Part shown: positions 11,064 to 20,937 of the stretch, in pieces
How positions within the stretch are numbered: position 1 is the stretch's first letter
How the letters are laid out: each line of letters starts with the position of its first letter
NCBI GenBank assembly: GCA_027576995.1
Contig: JANBQC010000411.1
Location: forward strand, 1-25,506
Direction: 5' to 3'
Length of the DNA stretch: 25,506 nt
Source: Dimargaris cristalligena
Lineage: Eukaryota; Kickxellomycota; Dimargaritomycetes; Dimargaritales; Dimargaritaceae
Made by a program: the position numbers and the translations under genes
Notes under the pieces: generated by a model
What the model saw: the letters and a program-made list of their open reading frames with translations, nothing else
What the model was told of the DNA's origin: nothing
The model's database searches: none

Positions 11064-11079
11064 CGTTGGAATTCCAACG
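11064..11079. repeat. 16-bp perfect palindrome
   Basis: CGTTGGAATTCCAACG equals its own reverse complement. It is isolated, with no second copy seen in the window. Possible dimeric protein-binding site or chance. Confidence 0.8.
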
Positions 11080-11988
11080 CGGTCCACTCCTATTTCCTCC
11101 GGTTTAGTCACAGGAGTGGCGGCGTTACTGTTATATATATCTATATAGACACGCCCCCCCACCCTTTAGCTATTCTTCGGCTTGTCGTTTCGGTAACCTG
11201 GGTGCGGAGCCCCAGTTAATTAACTAAGGCTTGAAAGTAAACGATCCCCCCCATTCACCCGACTTGTTGACGTGTGGGTTCAGTCGGGAGAGTAAATAGC
11301 CCAGCTTGAAGGAGCCTTTTTCTCACCTCCCTATTTCCCGCTAATACACCACGCCTACCCTAGTATCCCAGGTGGTCGGCTAAAACCAACCGGGCCCAAG
11401 TCTATACTCTGTGGTGTAGCCCAGCCTTTTCCCCCTTTCCCGGGCGGTTTATTTCAAAAAAATCCACTCTTCCTTTCTTTCTTACGTCTCACCTGCGATA
11501 GTCTCTTTAAAGTCTCTACTCTTCCCCTTCGAGCCCTCGGAAGTATTGTTGCTTGGGAGAGAGATATATTACGGCCACTTCCTCCTAGTCGTATAGCCTT
11601 GACCAGCAGCAGGCGTTTCGTCCCAGCTCACTCCCTAACCCTATTGCTTTGGCCCGGGAGTCTTCAGTGGGTCCAGCCCTCCCTTGTCTCTTAGCTTACC
11701 CTTTCTTCATTCGGTTGCCTACCTCAGCCTACTCTACTCTACTCTCCTCCTAATCTTATTAGAACCTACTAGTCTTACTCTTAATCCAGCCCTCATTCAA
11801 ACTCCGACTGCTAGAACACCCTCCCACTTCTCTGTACATAATATACATCGTCCCCCCTCTTCCTTACCCATTGGAACTCAGGCAACTATAACCTTTAAAC
11901 CGAACTTGGGTTTTTACCAGACCCATTCCGTTTACTTGCGGTCCAACTCTCTCAAGTTTGCTTAACTCCCCACTCATTCACCCACCTC

Positions 11989-12012
11989 TATTCTATTCTA
12001 TTCTATTCTATT
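11989..12012 (+). promoter_or_regulatory. TTCTA pentamer tract just upstream of kinesin start
   Basis: About five TTCTA units lie 14 nt before the kinesin ATG (12026), at the end of a pyrimidine-rich leader. A similar tract lies on the sense strand upstream of ERG6 (near 2916-2932), and CTCTA-type units occur at about 4565 and 11728-11745. A transcript-leader role is inferred from position only. Confidence 0.45.
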
Positions 12013-12025
12013 ATACTAGCCTACC

Positions 12026-15000
12026 ATGAATGTCACTCGCGGACGTTCCTCCACGGGCTTTTCTTCGCCGACCTCACCCTTCGTGCCTAACAAACCGCCG
12101 ATAAAAACCGAGAATGTCCAAGTCACCGTGCGGGTACGGCCGCCCAATGCCCAGGAATTGGAGGTGGCCACCCTGTTTCCCACGTGGGACATTGACCCAT
12201 TGGCCAATAAAATCGCCCTGGCCTCGGAATTTGCCGAACGCATGCGGAAACCCATCGCCGATTTTACTTTTGGTAAGTGCCCCGTACCTACTCTAAATGG
12301 GCCACTTTATATATATATATATATATATTTGATATTGAACCCTTGCCATGTGGTGCATGCTGGGAGGAATGTGTCCTTTTGGAATAGAGTGGGGGAGGGC
12401 CCCCGGGAAGAATAGGGTTCGGCGATATGGGAGTCTTGACGAGCTCGAGCCCCCCCCTCCCCCCGGCTCTATTTGGTCTCTAAGCGTGAATATTATGCTT
12501 CAAATAGCGCTTCCCTATTGCCACCCCTTCCATAATGTCCCGTTGTTGTTGGTGATTCAATTTATATTTTTTACCACGCTCGTATGCGTGATAAGCAGGG
12601 TGGCCCATGGTAATATTCCCAAGTTACCTGGAATATTATCGAAATCAATCTGTCTTTGGATATTCTCGGCCCAAACAACTGAGTCCACGAGAGAGCCTGG
12701 GCTTTTCTAGGCCACTGCGGGCCGAGGTGGATTGATTCTGTGTTGGCCGGACGGCTGTATTCTCTTTTCTATGGTTACTAACATTGCCTGTGTTACCTTG
12801 GATCTGGAATCTATCGCTGCAACCGTGTTCAATAGACCAGTTGATGGATGGAAGCGACAACCTCGCCATTTATAGCCAAAGTGTTTCCCACGTCGTCCAG
12901 TAAGTTGATTCTTTGGATTTTGAATGTTCGTTTGCTTATAGGACTGGAATTTGTCGATGTATTGGTAATAGCCTAATCAATTCCGCTGTATTTGTAATTC
13001 CTTTTTATTGGACTCGCTCTTCCCCAACAATGTCAATTCGGCTGTTCTACCTTGTACTATTAGGTCGGCCATGGAGGGTTATAATGGTAAGTCCACACTC
13101 TATTGAAATATAGACGACATTGTATCTGATATCCACTCGGTTGTAGAATTCAACTTGCGGTGCCAATGTATCCTGGACTATTCCCATTCTACACTATCAA
13201 CAGAATGACTCATGTTGCTATCGTTCCTGACTTTGCTTCACCATTCCGTCCGAATTTTCCCCGCTCTAGGTACGGTATTTGCCTATGGTCAAACCGCCTC
13301 GGGTAAAACCTACACCATGACGGGTACACCCAGCCAACCCGGCGTGATCCCCCAAACCATACAAGAAGTGTTCGATTACATCAAGGAAAGCTCCGATCGG
13401 CGCGAATACCTCCTGCGGGTATCTTACATTGAGATTTACAACGAGACCATCCGGGATTTACTGAGCCCGTCCACCCCGGACCTGCGTATCCACGACGACA
13501 AGAAGGTAAGCTCAGGGCGGTTATATTACGGTTAAGCCAATGTTGTTCCGATCCAGATTTTGCCATCCCTTACAGCAACCTGTGGTCCCCAAAGTGGATC
13601 TTTGGAATAGCGTATGGCTATAGATAATTCATGGAAGATATCGTTATTAATCCATTTCCATTTTGATGATTCACTCAATCTTAACTATCGGCAACCATAG
13701 CGAGGCGTCTATGTAAGCCCGCTGAAAGAAGAGGTTGTCAATACCCCAGAACAGGTCATCCGGGTCCTAAAGATTGGTGAAGGTAGGCTATAATTTTCAA
13801 CGTTAGTGGTCATTTACATATATATTTTATCGACTGCGTTATTTTGTATATACGTGTACGTTTCTATGCGCTGTTTGGGGTATTAATTCGACAGCGATTA
13901 TTCCTGACTTACTATGCACCATCTAACCCATTCTCATCAATATGCACTATGTTTCTTGCTATTAGCCAATCGCCACATTGGAGCGACCGACTTCAATACT
14001 CACAGCAGCCGATCCCACTCGATATTCCAACTGGTAAGTCGTTTAATTAGTTACTGACGACTATTGCGGTTCAAAGTGAAATAGCGAGCCCTTTTATATT
14101 GCCAGTCCAGCTCTTCCAATTACACCTTTTAAATGAGTACGCTGTACCCTGTCTCATTGGTATTCTTCCAATGGTTTTCTTTTATCCTGATTATTAGATC
14201 ATCGAGAGTCGGGAGCACAGCGGTCTGGGGATTGGAACCCCGGTTCGTTTCCGCAGCAACAGCCAACCGTTTCGGGAAATGGGGGTACGCATCTCACAGC
14301 TCAACCTCATTGACCTGGCAGGGTCGGAAAAAGCCTCGGGGTCCATGGAGCGTCGCAAGGAAGGGGCTTTCATCAACAAGAGTCTCTTAACATTAGGCAC
14401 GGTCATCGCCAAATTAACGGACGAAAAGAGCGCCCACATTCCGTTCCGCGATTCCAAACTGACCCGTATCCTGCAGTCGTCCCTGTCGGGGCACGCCCGG
14501 GTTTCCGTGATTTGTACGGCCAGTCCGGCCGCCCTCAACTACGAGGAAACGATGAATACCCTCAAGTTCGCCTCGCGGGTGAAACGGGTCACTATCCGGG
14601 CCGAAACGCACCAAATCGTGGATGACAAGGCGCTCCTCCAGAAATACCGGTTGGAGATTCTGGACTTGAAGAATAAACTCTCGCAGGTGAACGACACGAT
14701 TAGCCGGGACCACGAAGTATCGATCCTGCGCCAGGAGAAACAGAAATACGAAGAGGAAATTATGGAAATGCAAATGTCCCGGACGGCCCTGAAGGAACGC
14801 ATCGATCACTTGACGAAACTGATTTTGACGTCGTCCTCCGTGGCTTCCAAGGCAATCATCAGTTATTCGCCAAAGGCTCCCATCGTCCTGCCGTCGGCAC
14901 CAGCGGCGATGAGTTCATCGGGTGAGGCGGGGGAGAACGCCAACCAGGAACTTCACCAGGTGAGTGATTAATACCTACATAATCAATATATAGAGAAATA

Positions 15001-16222
15001 TATATATATATATATATTCTTTAAATTCTTGAAGAAGTGCGTGCTATGCTATTTGTCATGGGATGGGAGTGATGAACATATTAGTAACTAAGCTGAGATC
15101 TATATGCCTGGTACGGTGCATGATTTTTATTTATTGTATTACCTTTTCTGGACCGCCGTCTTATCCCGATTCATTTAGAAAATCGCCAATCAAGACGACG
15201 AAATCGCCCGGTTGCGCAACCAGTTATCCACGCTTATCCCCCCATCGGCCCAGACTCCCACCCCGGACCCCTCCCCCTCCCAGGAGCCCGATAATGATAT
15301 CACCCAGCATCCCCAGTACGAGGGCATCGCCCAGACCATCCAAATGCAGAACCACACCATCGCGCAGCTCCGGGCTGAACTGACGAATTGCCAACCGCCA
15401 CTTCCGGCCATGAACATGAACATGGTCATACCCCCGACTACCTCGCCCGTATTATCTGCAGCGGCTTCCATTATGAACTCTTCCCGACCACCCTACGGAT
15501 CACCCCCTTTATTCCCCTCCCGCCGCCGGGCCCGTAGTATCGCTTCCTACGGTGGTGGTGGTGGTGGGATTGGTTCAATGGAGGACAACCTTCCCTTGCC
15601 GTCGTCCCCGTTGGTTGCCCCCGTCAGCATCCGTATCCCCACTCCTACGGGATCGACGAGTCCCATCACCGCGTCGGCTACTTTGGTATCCCCCACATCG
15701 GCCCATTCGGGCGGCCGACACCCCTGGCCACCGTCACTCACCCGAGCCGCCACTACGTCCTTCTTCCCTCTGGTCAAGGCCCAGTCCCCCGAATTGTTGG
15801 ATCCCCCGGCCCTGGGCGCGGGTGCGGGGGGGCGTACGAATTCTACGCCGGGCCCCACCGGTGATGGGCCCGAGGGCGAGGATACCCGGGTCGATAGTGG
15901 CCAGGAAGAGTGGGGGGAGTTGGGGGGAGGCCCTCGTTCCATCACTCCGGCGAATCGGCCGGGTTCCCCGTCGTCCCTCCTCCACACCCTCAGCGGGCGG
16001 CCCCGCAGTCTGTACCATTTCTACCAGTCCAGTCCACCTATCCAGGTGAATGCGGTCAGCGAAGCGCGGGTCAAGGATCTTAAACAGCAGCTGGCCAATG
16101 AAAAGAAATTGCACCAGAATAATGTGGCCCAATACCGCCAGAAAATCGTGGCGCTGGAGGCGGAAATTACCCTGTATAAGGCGGAAATCGATAGCCTGAA
16201 GCACAAATTACATAACGTATAA
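12026..16222 (+). CDS. Kinesin motor protein, kinesin-7 (CENP-E/Kip2)-like
   Basis: Microtubule plus-end motor, about 840 residues. Exons seen: 12026-12272, 12876-12899, 12942-12964 (uncertain), 13064-13086, 13270-13505, 13701-13782, 13966-14033, 14198-14959, 15179-16222; stop TAA. The motor domain starts [11 protein letters not shown]. Exon 2 continues FTF-AKVF, exon 4 gives SAMEGYNG, and exon 5 gives the P-loop [17 protein letters not shown]. Exon 7 carries switch I ([13 protein letters not shown]) and exon 8 switch II ([10 protein letters not shown]), [17 protein letters not shown] and [32 protein letters not shown] and a predicted coiled coil follow, as in kinesin-7 proteins. The C-terminal exon is Ser/Pro/Gly-rich and probably disordered, with a Gly run coded by GGT repeats near 15551, and ends in a short coiled coil ([14 protein letters not shown] to the end). 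Phase does not close between exons 2 and 4 with exon 3 as drawn: two nucleotides, and probably about six residues, are missing. Confidence 0.9.
12308..12328. repeat. TA microsatellite in kinesin intron 1
   Basis: About ten TA units inside the 603-nt first intron. A similar TA run sits in the last kinesin intron. Confidence 0.85.
14998..15017. repeat. TA microsatellite in last kinesin intron
   Basis: About ten TA units within the 219-nt intron 14960-15178. Confidence 0.85.
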
Positions 16223-17603
16223 CATGCGATTCCGCCCGGCCTTATTAATACCATAGGGGTACCCTTATTATTATTCATTGTTACTTACTCTGGGCCACAG
16301 CCGGTTTGGTAATGACATGGTAGGTGTAGGCCGGGGAGTGAGCATGCTGCCTCGTCCTGCTAGTTGCAATGTGCCCGTTCATCCTTTAGACATACTTTAT
16401 AGCATTTATACACTCATGTATTAACATTTTTTCTTCATTTTTTTCGGGAGGAGGGAAATCAATGATCCACCTACATACCACTTGTTCTATTATTATGTTT
16501 ACTTTGGCCGGCTATTCGGTATTGCCAGGTGGCCTAGATTCTACTCAATCCCTTTTATTTTAGGTTCTTGGTGAGAAAGGCTCTATATAGGCCTATCATA
16601 CCACCCACGTTTCGTGCTTTTGTAGCATCGTTTTTTGTTATCCTCTGCACCACTATGATCATCCTCCCAATACCGTCCTATATTATGGTGTTTGCTTTAG
16701 CACTTCCCCTCTTCTTTTTACCTCATTACTCATTTTTCTGCCTCATTTTTATACTGGCTCAGTGCCTTTATACCCTTGCCGACAAGTGATCCGCCAATTA
16801 CATATAAAGGTATATTAAACACCGACTTAATATGGGTGAAATTCGGCCCAGCTGTATATGGTTTTAAATGATTAGTGTATGAGATAATATATGGGATATT
16901 TATTTTTAACCAGTAATATTTGCTTCATCCAACGGATTTTTCGGTATACAGCTCAGTTGAACATTTCCCATATTGAGCTCGATTGAATTTAGGGTGCTTT
17001 CTCACGACCACTTATTAGATAATGTAGACTAAGCACAAACTTGGGTGTATCCTGTTACTAGATAGCAACAATTATTAATGTAGGTCATTTGTTCTTTTAT
17101 GAGGTATGTTCAATGGGGTGTTATTGGAAAATCTGCCAATACGACACTATCCAAACCTTTCAATCCGACTGGTATAATATTTTTTATGGGGCCTGTTGCC
17201 CTGACCAAGAGAGCCTACCCGGGCCAAATCAATAGCCCCACCCCGTTCTACGGAATGTAGCCAGGTGATATAGATGCGCAGTGATGCTTAGATAACAACC
17301 ACCTCGGCGGCACATTCTACTTACATTTACTTACTCGTTGTCCGTTTAAGGCGACCTCTTTGCCCGTCTTAGATGCGGCCCATAATGCTGGGAAAAACAC
17401 GGGTTCTAAATTTGGGAGGGAATCAGGGACCAGTGGAACTAATAATAGGTTAGTCGATTAGACGATTTGGCCTAGTTGGTTTGTATTGATTATGGCACCT
17501 CCCCCCACCCGCCCACTATAGCCCTTACAGATACGCCCTGAATAGTATTTTAAGCTCACTGTGGTGCGCGCCCTAGATACATTGCCCTAGTTTGGCCTTT
17601 ATC

Positions 17604-17630
17604 ACTATTATTATTATTATTATTATTTAT
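17604..17630. repeat. ATT trinucleotide microsatellite
   Basis: About eight TAT/ATT units on the + strand, immediately before the hairpin block. Confidence 0.9.
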
Positions 17631-17650
17631 TCATATGGATCGCGTAGATA

Positions 17651-17755
17651 GGGTTCGAATTGCCACAACAGGCCATTGGTGGCTCAGCTGACGGGATCAT
17701 ACCCTGTCTGGTGAGCCAGTCAATGTGGGTCTCGTGCCTGGCAATCAGAGGTCCC
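17651..17755. other. Long imperfect hairpin, possible structured RNA
   Basis: Pairing blocks from the outside in: GGG 17651-17653 with CCC 17753-17755; ATTGCC 17659-17664 with GGCAAT 17740-17745; AGGC 17670-17673 with GCCT 17736-17739; ATTG 17675-17678 with CAAT 17721-17724; TGGCTCA 17680-17686 with TGAGCCA 17712-17718; GACGGG 17690-17695 with CCC-t-GTC 17702-17708; loop ATCATA. The fold is visible directly. Whether it is transcribed is unknown. The minus strand is also open here for about 56 codons, so a coding or transposon-derived origin is not excluded. Confidence 0.5.
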
Positions 17756-18644
17756 GGGTGGTTTCGTTGATTGCAGCCGGTATGTATCTCGAGCTATACT
17801 GGGTGGGGGGTTAAAGCTGGAAACTGCTCTAATAATCTATACCACAGAGCTACTTTCGCCTCCTCCCCCGACTTGAAGTCTCCGCTGATATGTTCATGTT
17901 TAATGCGCTTGGTATGGAGAGGGAGGGGTATTCATAGTATAGCACCATGGAGCTTCAAAGTGGCGCCATTCCCTCATCAAGGAGTTCAAACACATGGTGG
18001 GCGTATCACTAGTTAAGGGCATGTTCTTTCAAACTAACTATATCTCCGCACCCCCCATAAGTAATGCAAAAATACCAAACGAAGGGGGCGGCAATTCAAC
18101 GACTATTTTTTAAATTTTTTAAAAAAGCCCTTACAAGATACTACCGTCGCTACCTAGCAGAAGGGGTGTAAAAGTGCTACTGGTCGATGGACAATCGGGC
18201 GGCTCCCGCTCGGAATAGTTCGGAACGAGCCGGGGAGGACAGAGATGTGTATCGATACTATAATACCAAAGCGGGCCCATCCGTAAATAGCGGACGCCGC
18301 CCTTCCCATTACCGCCTGCCTTATTTTCCGATTTATTACCCACCTTCCTGCCGCTTGACGTCGGATTGTCGCTCTCTCGCCCGCCTTTCATAGCTCAACT
18401 GCATTTATATATACGTTTACTACCAAGTCACCTTTCAATAGGCAGATGATTTATGTATATGTAATACCCTCAAACTATAGTCTCGCGGTTGAACTTGACC
18501 TAGTTTGTCTTTTATATATTCCTTCTTTAACCACTTTGCCCAGCTGTCACTCGCGAACACAGTGCTCTTTCCTACTTCTATTCCTTGCCCAACTTCGACA
18601 CTTATTTATATTAAACTCCGGTTCAGCTCCAACCTCAGTTGCCT

Positions 18645-18658
18645 TATATATATATATT
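18645..18658 (+). promoter_or_regulatory. TATA run upstream of 18702 gene
   Basis: Six or more TA steps end 44 nt before the chosen ATG, in a C/T-rich stretch. The open frame extends upstream through this element, and that is the main reason for taking 18702 rather than an upstream ATG as the start. Confidence 0.5.
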
Positions 18659-18701
18659 CCTGTGCTGTATTCCACTCCCTGCTACTTTTCGACATTGTGC
18701 A

Positions 18702-20141
18702 ATGCCTGGATTTGTCGAAGAACATGGCAGTCCCAGAGTCCCTGAACTCCGCTCCCGCCTATCCGACCTCACACTAGAAACCCGCTCCTGGGCCTCACTG
18801 ACCGAAACGTCCAGTGAATACGAATGGCTCCAAATTCGTTCCCCCGCCGAGGCTAGTAACAACAACCAACACCAACAAAGCCTCCGCCTCTCCACTGTAC
18901 CGAGGCCATCTTCGACCATTGACGTGCTGACCCTATCTATCGCTACCACCGCCGACCTCCTTTCGCCCAGCCGAACCCAAGAAGGACAAGTCCGTTCCCG
19001 CTCGGCCTCGCTAGTTTCTCCGCCGGGCCTTTCCCCCGTCACTTGCGGGGACTTGCTCTCCCCGACCTCTACGGGACTCAGCCAATACCTGGAGGAACCC
19101 TTTGGCCTAAGCGAGTCCGCCCTTTTGCCCCCGCCCACCCAGCGGCGTCGTCCGAGTGTGCTCGCCAGTCTATTGGAGCGTGGCCACTCGCTAGGGGGGG
19201 CGGGGGATAACCTGGGTCGGGTTGAAGGGGTGGGGGTCGTTGGTTTACGGTTACCGGCGCCCCTGGCAGTGGCTAACCTAACGCGCAGTCAGAGTGAAGC
19301 GGCCTTGGATGCGTTCTTTTCCTCTCCGCGACGCCCCGACCTAGTTACTGCCGAACCCAACCTCGAACTTGACCTTGTTGAACTCGAAGCCAACGGCTCC
19401 GAAGGGATCCCTCCACCTCCTCGGGCCCTGTCGGGTTCGTCCGCGGCCCGGTGGGGCTTGTCTTCCTCGGGGTTCCCGCGCGACCCGGAACTGGCCTTTA
19501 ACCTTTTGAGCCGCTACCTTATCGAGAACCGGCAGGCTACTTTAACCCAGAATGACCTGTACCCCCGCCTACCCCGGACCCACTCGACGTGGTTCACGGC
19601 CCGGGCCCCGGGTTTGGACTTACCCCCTTTAGCCCCAACGGCGTCGTCCCGGGGTGTCGATGGCCCTGCACCTAAACGGCCCCATAGTCGCAAGGCCTCG
19701 TTGGCCGGAGGAAGTACTGGTGGGGGTGGAATAGCCCAGCTAGAAGTACCCCGGCTGGGAATGGGCGGAGGGGATCCCCCACGTCGGCGGGGCCGTCGTT
19801 ACCGCCGTAAACCATCGGTAAATACCGACATTTCTCCTCTAGCCCGAGCCGCCCGCTCGACGGTCCCCCTCGCCTTGCATCCCGCCGGCTCCGGCCATCC
19901 CGTAGGTACCGGTAATATGGACCCCCCGTCTTCGGAAGACGTGTTTTCCAGTGCGTTTGCCGGTATGGCGGCGGTGGGCACGTGGACCAACCCGGTCACC
20001 CTGGACTCCGTCGCTGAATATGACTCCTCCGCTCTGGACGCCTGGGACTCCATTGAGTTCCGGGGTATCCTGGCCGGACTCTGGAGTAGTGTTCGTCGGC
20101 GTATTCAGCCCGATATTGCGGAAGACTCTACCGACCTGTGA
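18702..20141 (+). CDS. Ser/Pro-rich, mostly disordered protein of unknown function
   Basis: Single-exon frame of 479 residues starting MPGFVEEHGSP. An earlier in-frame ATG (18639) lies in the TATA run and is disfavoured. No known domain was recognised. Visible features: an N-terminal segment with SSEYEWLQI (about 37-45), which fits the W-x-x-I/L core with preceding acidic/Ser residues of an Atg8-interacting (LIR) motif; many basophilic kinase-type sites (RSRSASL, RRRPSV, RSQS, SRKASL, RRKPSV); long Ser/Pro/Gly-rich stretches; a basic patch PRRRGRRYRRKPS around residues 366-378; and a C-terminal acidic-to-amphipathic region with DAWDSIEFRGIL and GLWSSVRRRIQ. No signal peptide or membrane segment. 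Codon use is GC3-rich like the other genes, which supports real coding. Possibly a regulatory or adaptor protein; function is not assigned. Confidence 0.75.
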   Translation: MPGFVEEHGSPRVPELRSRLSDLTLETRSWASLTETSSEYEWLQIRSPAEASNNNQHQQSLRLSTVPRPSSTIDVLTLSIATTADLLSPSRTQEGQVRSRSASLVSPPGLSPVTCGDLLSPTSTGLSQYLEEPFGLSESALLPPPTQRRRPSVLASLLERGHSLGGAGDNLGRVEGVGVVGLRLPAPLAVANLTRSQSEAALDAFFSSPRRPDLVTAEPNLELDLVELEANGSEGIPPPPRALSGSSAARWGLSSSGFPRDPELAFNLLSRYLIENRQATLTQNDLYPRLPRTHSTWFTARAPGLDLPPLAPTASSRGVDGPAPKRPHSRKASLAGGSTGGGGIAQLEVPRLGMGGGDPPRRRGRRYRRKPSVNTDISPLARAARSTVPLALHPAGSGHPVGTGNMDPPSSEDVFSSAFAGMAAVGTWTNPVTLDSVAEYDSSALDAWDSIEFRGILAGLWSSVRRRIQPDIAEDSTDL

Positions 20142-20636
20142 GCCATTCCATTATTCATCGGGTTAGCCTGGGGAAGAGGGGGCAGGGCGGAGTGGTTAAA
20201 TGTGACTTGTTCCCCCTAGACTTAATGACTTGGCCATCCGGTGACTTGCCTTGTGTATCCAGATATCCCATTCCTTTTTAGTTAGAGACTTATTTCTACA
20301 CCCGTTTATATATTTTACTGATATTGCACCAGTATTATTTTGAGGGGGGAGTACTACCTCCGCCTATGTATCACCAAATGTACAGTCCAAGTACTTTTTT
20401 TCTACATTACTTTTATAATAAACCAGGTTTGTAAAAGTATTGCCACCCCGGCCACCTTTGCTCTTGAATTGCGAATATGCTGTCTGGGGCACTCTGCAGG
20501 TATTAGACTAGTTATCCCGCTCATCCCCCATCCCTCTTTTATACTCTCCCCGGCGCTCTATCCGGCCGCCGTCGACAATTGGTACATTCTTTATCTTTTA
20601 TTTCTGTATTCCTACAGGGACTTTGTTGGATATTCC

Positions 20637-20681
20637 CACTCCTTCTTTTGCCACTCCTTCTTTTGCCACTCCTATGTTTGC
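20637..20681 (+). repeat. 15-bp tandem repeat, three units
   Basis: Two identical copies of CACTCCTTCTTTTGC (20637-20651, 20652-20666) and one variant CACTCCTATGTTTGC (20667-20681), followed by a partial CACTAT. Confidence 0.95.
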
Positions 20682-20862
20682 CACTATCTCTCATAAAATA
20701 CTCCTTATCGATTTCAATTTATTCTTTAGTGAGCCAGGCCATAAAATTACGTTGAGTGCGAGCTAAGAGTGATGGATATTGGTGAATGCCACATTTGCTT
20801 GAAAGCATATACTGTATTTTATATGCTGGATATCCACAGCCTACCATTGCCATTCCCTATTA

Positions 20863-20937
20863 ACCCGAAATCAACCGCACAAGTGCGGTTTCCGTAAACT
20901 GGCTCGGTTTGACCCACTTGGGGTAGCAATTTCGGGT
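20863..20937. other. Nested stem structure, possible three-way-junction RNA
   Basis: Outer stem ACCCGAAAT (20863-20871) pairs with ATTTCGGGT (20929-20937). Inside, AACCGCAC-AA-GTGCGGTT (20873-20890) forms a perfect 8-bp hairpin, and ACCCACTTGGGGT can form a short second hairpin before the closing strand. The size is tRNA-like but the arms do not fit a tRNA cloverleaf (no T-loop motif, wrong stem lengths). The minus strand is open across it, so it could also be coding or chance. Confidence 0.4.

Larger units (their letters stand above)
9311..12025. other. 2.7-kb intergenic region between NAS2 and the kinesin gene
   Basis: No complete gene could be assembled. Contents: an ATG frame at 9605 encoding a short peptide with a hydrophobic, signal-like start; a TATA run at 10028-10038 with ATG at 10114; a CT microsatellite (about 10216-10237); a possible minus-strand terminal exon at 10438-10479 (see findings); an AT-rich patch at 10807-10838; a TTCR-type tetranucleotide tract at about 10912-10953; a 16-bp perfect palindrome at 11064-11079; and from about 11450 to 12010 a long pyrimidine-rich leader of the kinesin gene ending in about five TTCTA pentamers (11989-12012). 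Confidence 0.5.
16223..18701. other. 2.5-kb intergenic region between kinesin and the Ser/Pro-rich protein gene
   Basis: No firm gene. A hydrophobic open frame near 16568-16789 is pyrimidine-driven and lacks an early ATG. Positions 16800-17500 are AT-rich with nothing recognised. An ATT microsatellite at 17604-17630 is followed by a GC-richer block with a long imperfect hairpin (17651-17755). Positions 18110-18125 are an A/T homopolymer-like palindrome. An ATG frame at 18187-18393 (68 codons) has no domain. From about 18460 to 18700 the + strand is C/T-rich and ends in a TATA run, the likely promoter of the next gene. Confidence 0.5.

Noticed and set aside
11684..11965. 93-codon frame before the kinesin
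   Set aside because: Pyrimidine-rich leader sequence; Leu/Ser/Pro/Thr-rich peptide without a domain.
12348..12710. Open frame in kinesin intron 1
   Set aside because: Lies inside the 603-nt intron, lacks domain similarity, and flanking exons match the kinesin motor.
16568..16789. Hydrophobic 73-codon open frame
   Set aside because: No early ATG; hydrophobicity follows from the T/C-rich strand composition common in these spacers.
17651..17760. tRNA or intact tRNA-derived SINE
   Set aside because: Box-like words occur, but in the wrong order and spacing; the long hairpin does not match a cloverleaf.
20637..20681. CRISPR-like array
   Set aside because: Contiguous 15-bp tandem units without spacers, in a eukaryotic genome.
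20340..20696. 118-codon open frame over the 15-bp tandem repeat
   Set aside because: No ATG start; Cys/Phe/His repeats come from the in-phase 15-bp DNA repeat.
20863..20937. tRNA gene
   Set aside because: Right length and a closed outer stem, but no TTCGA-type T-loop, wrong arm sizes and no anticodon arm on either strand.
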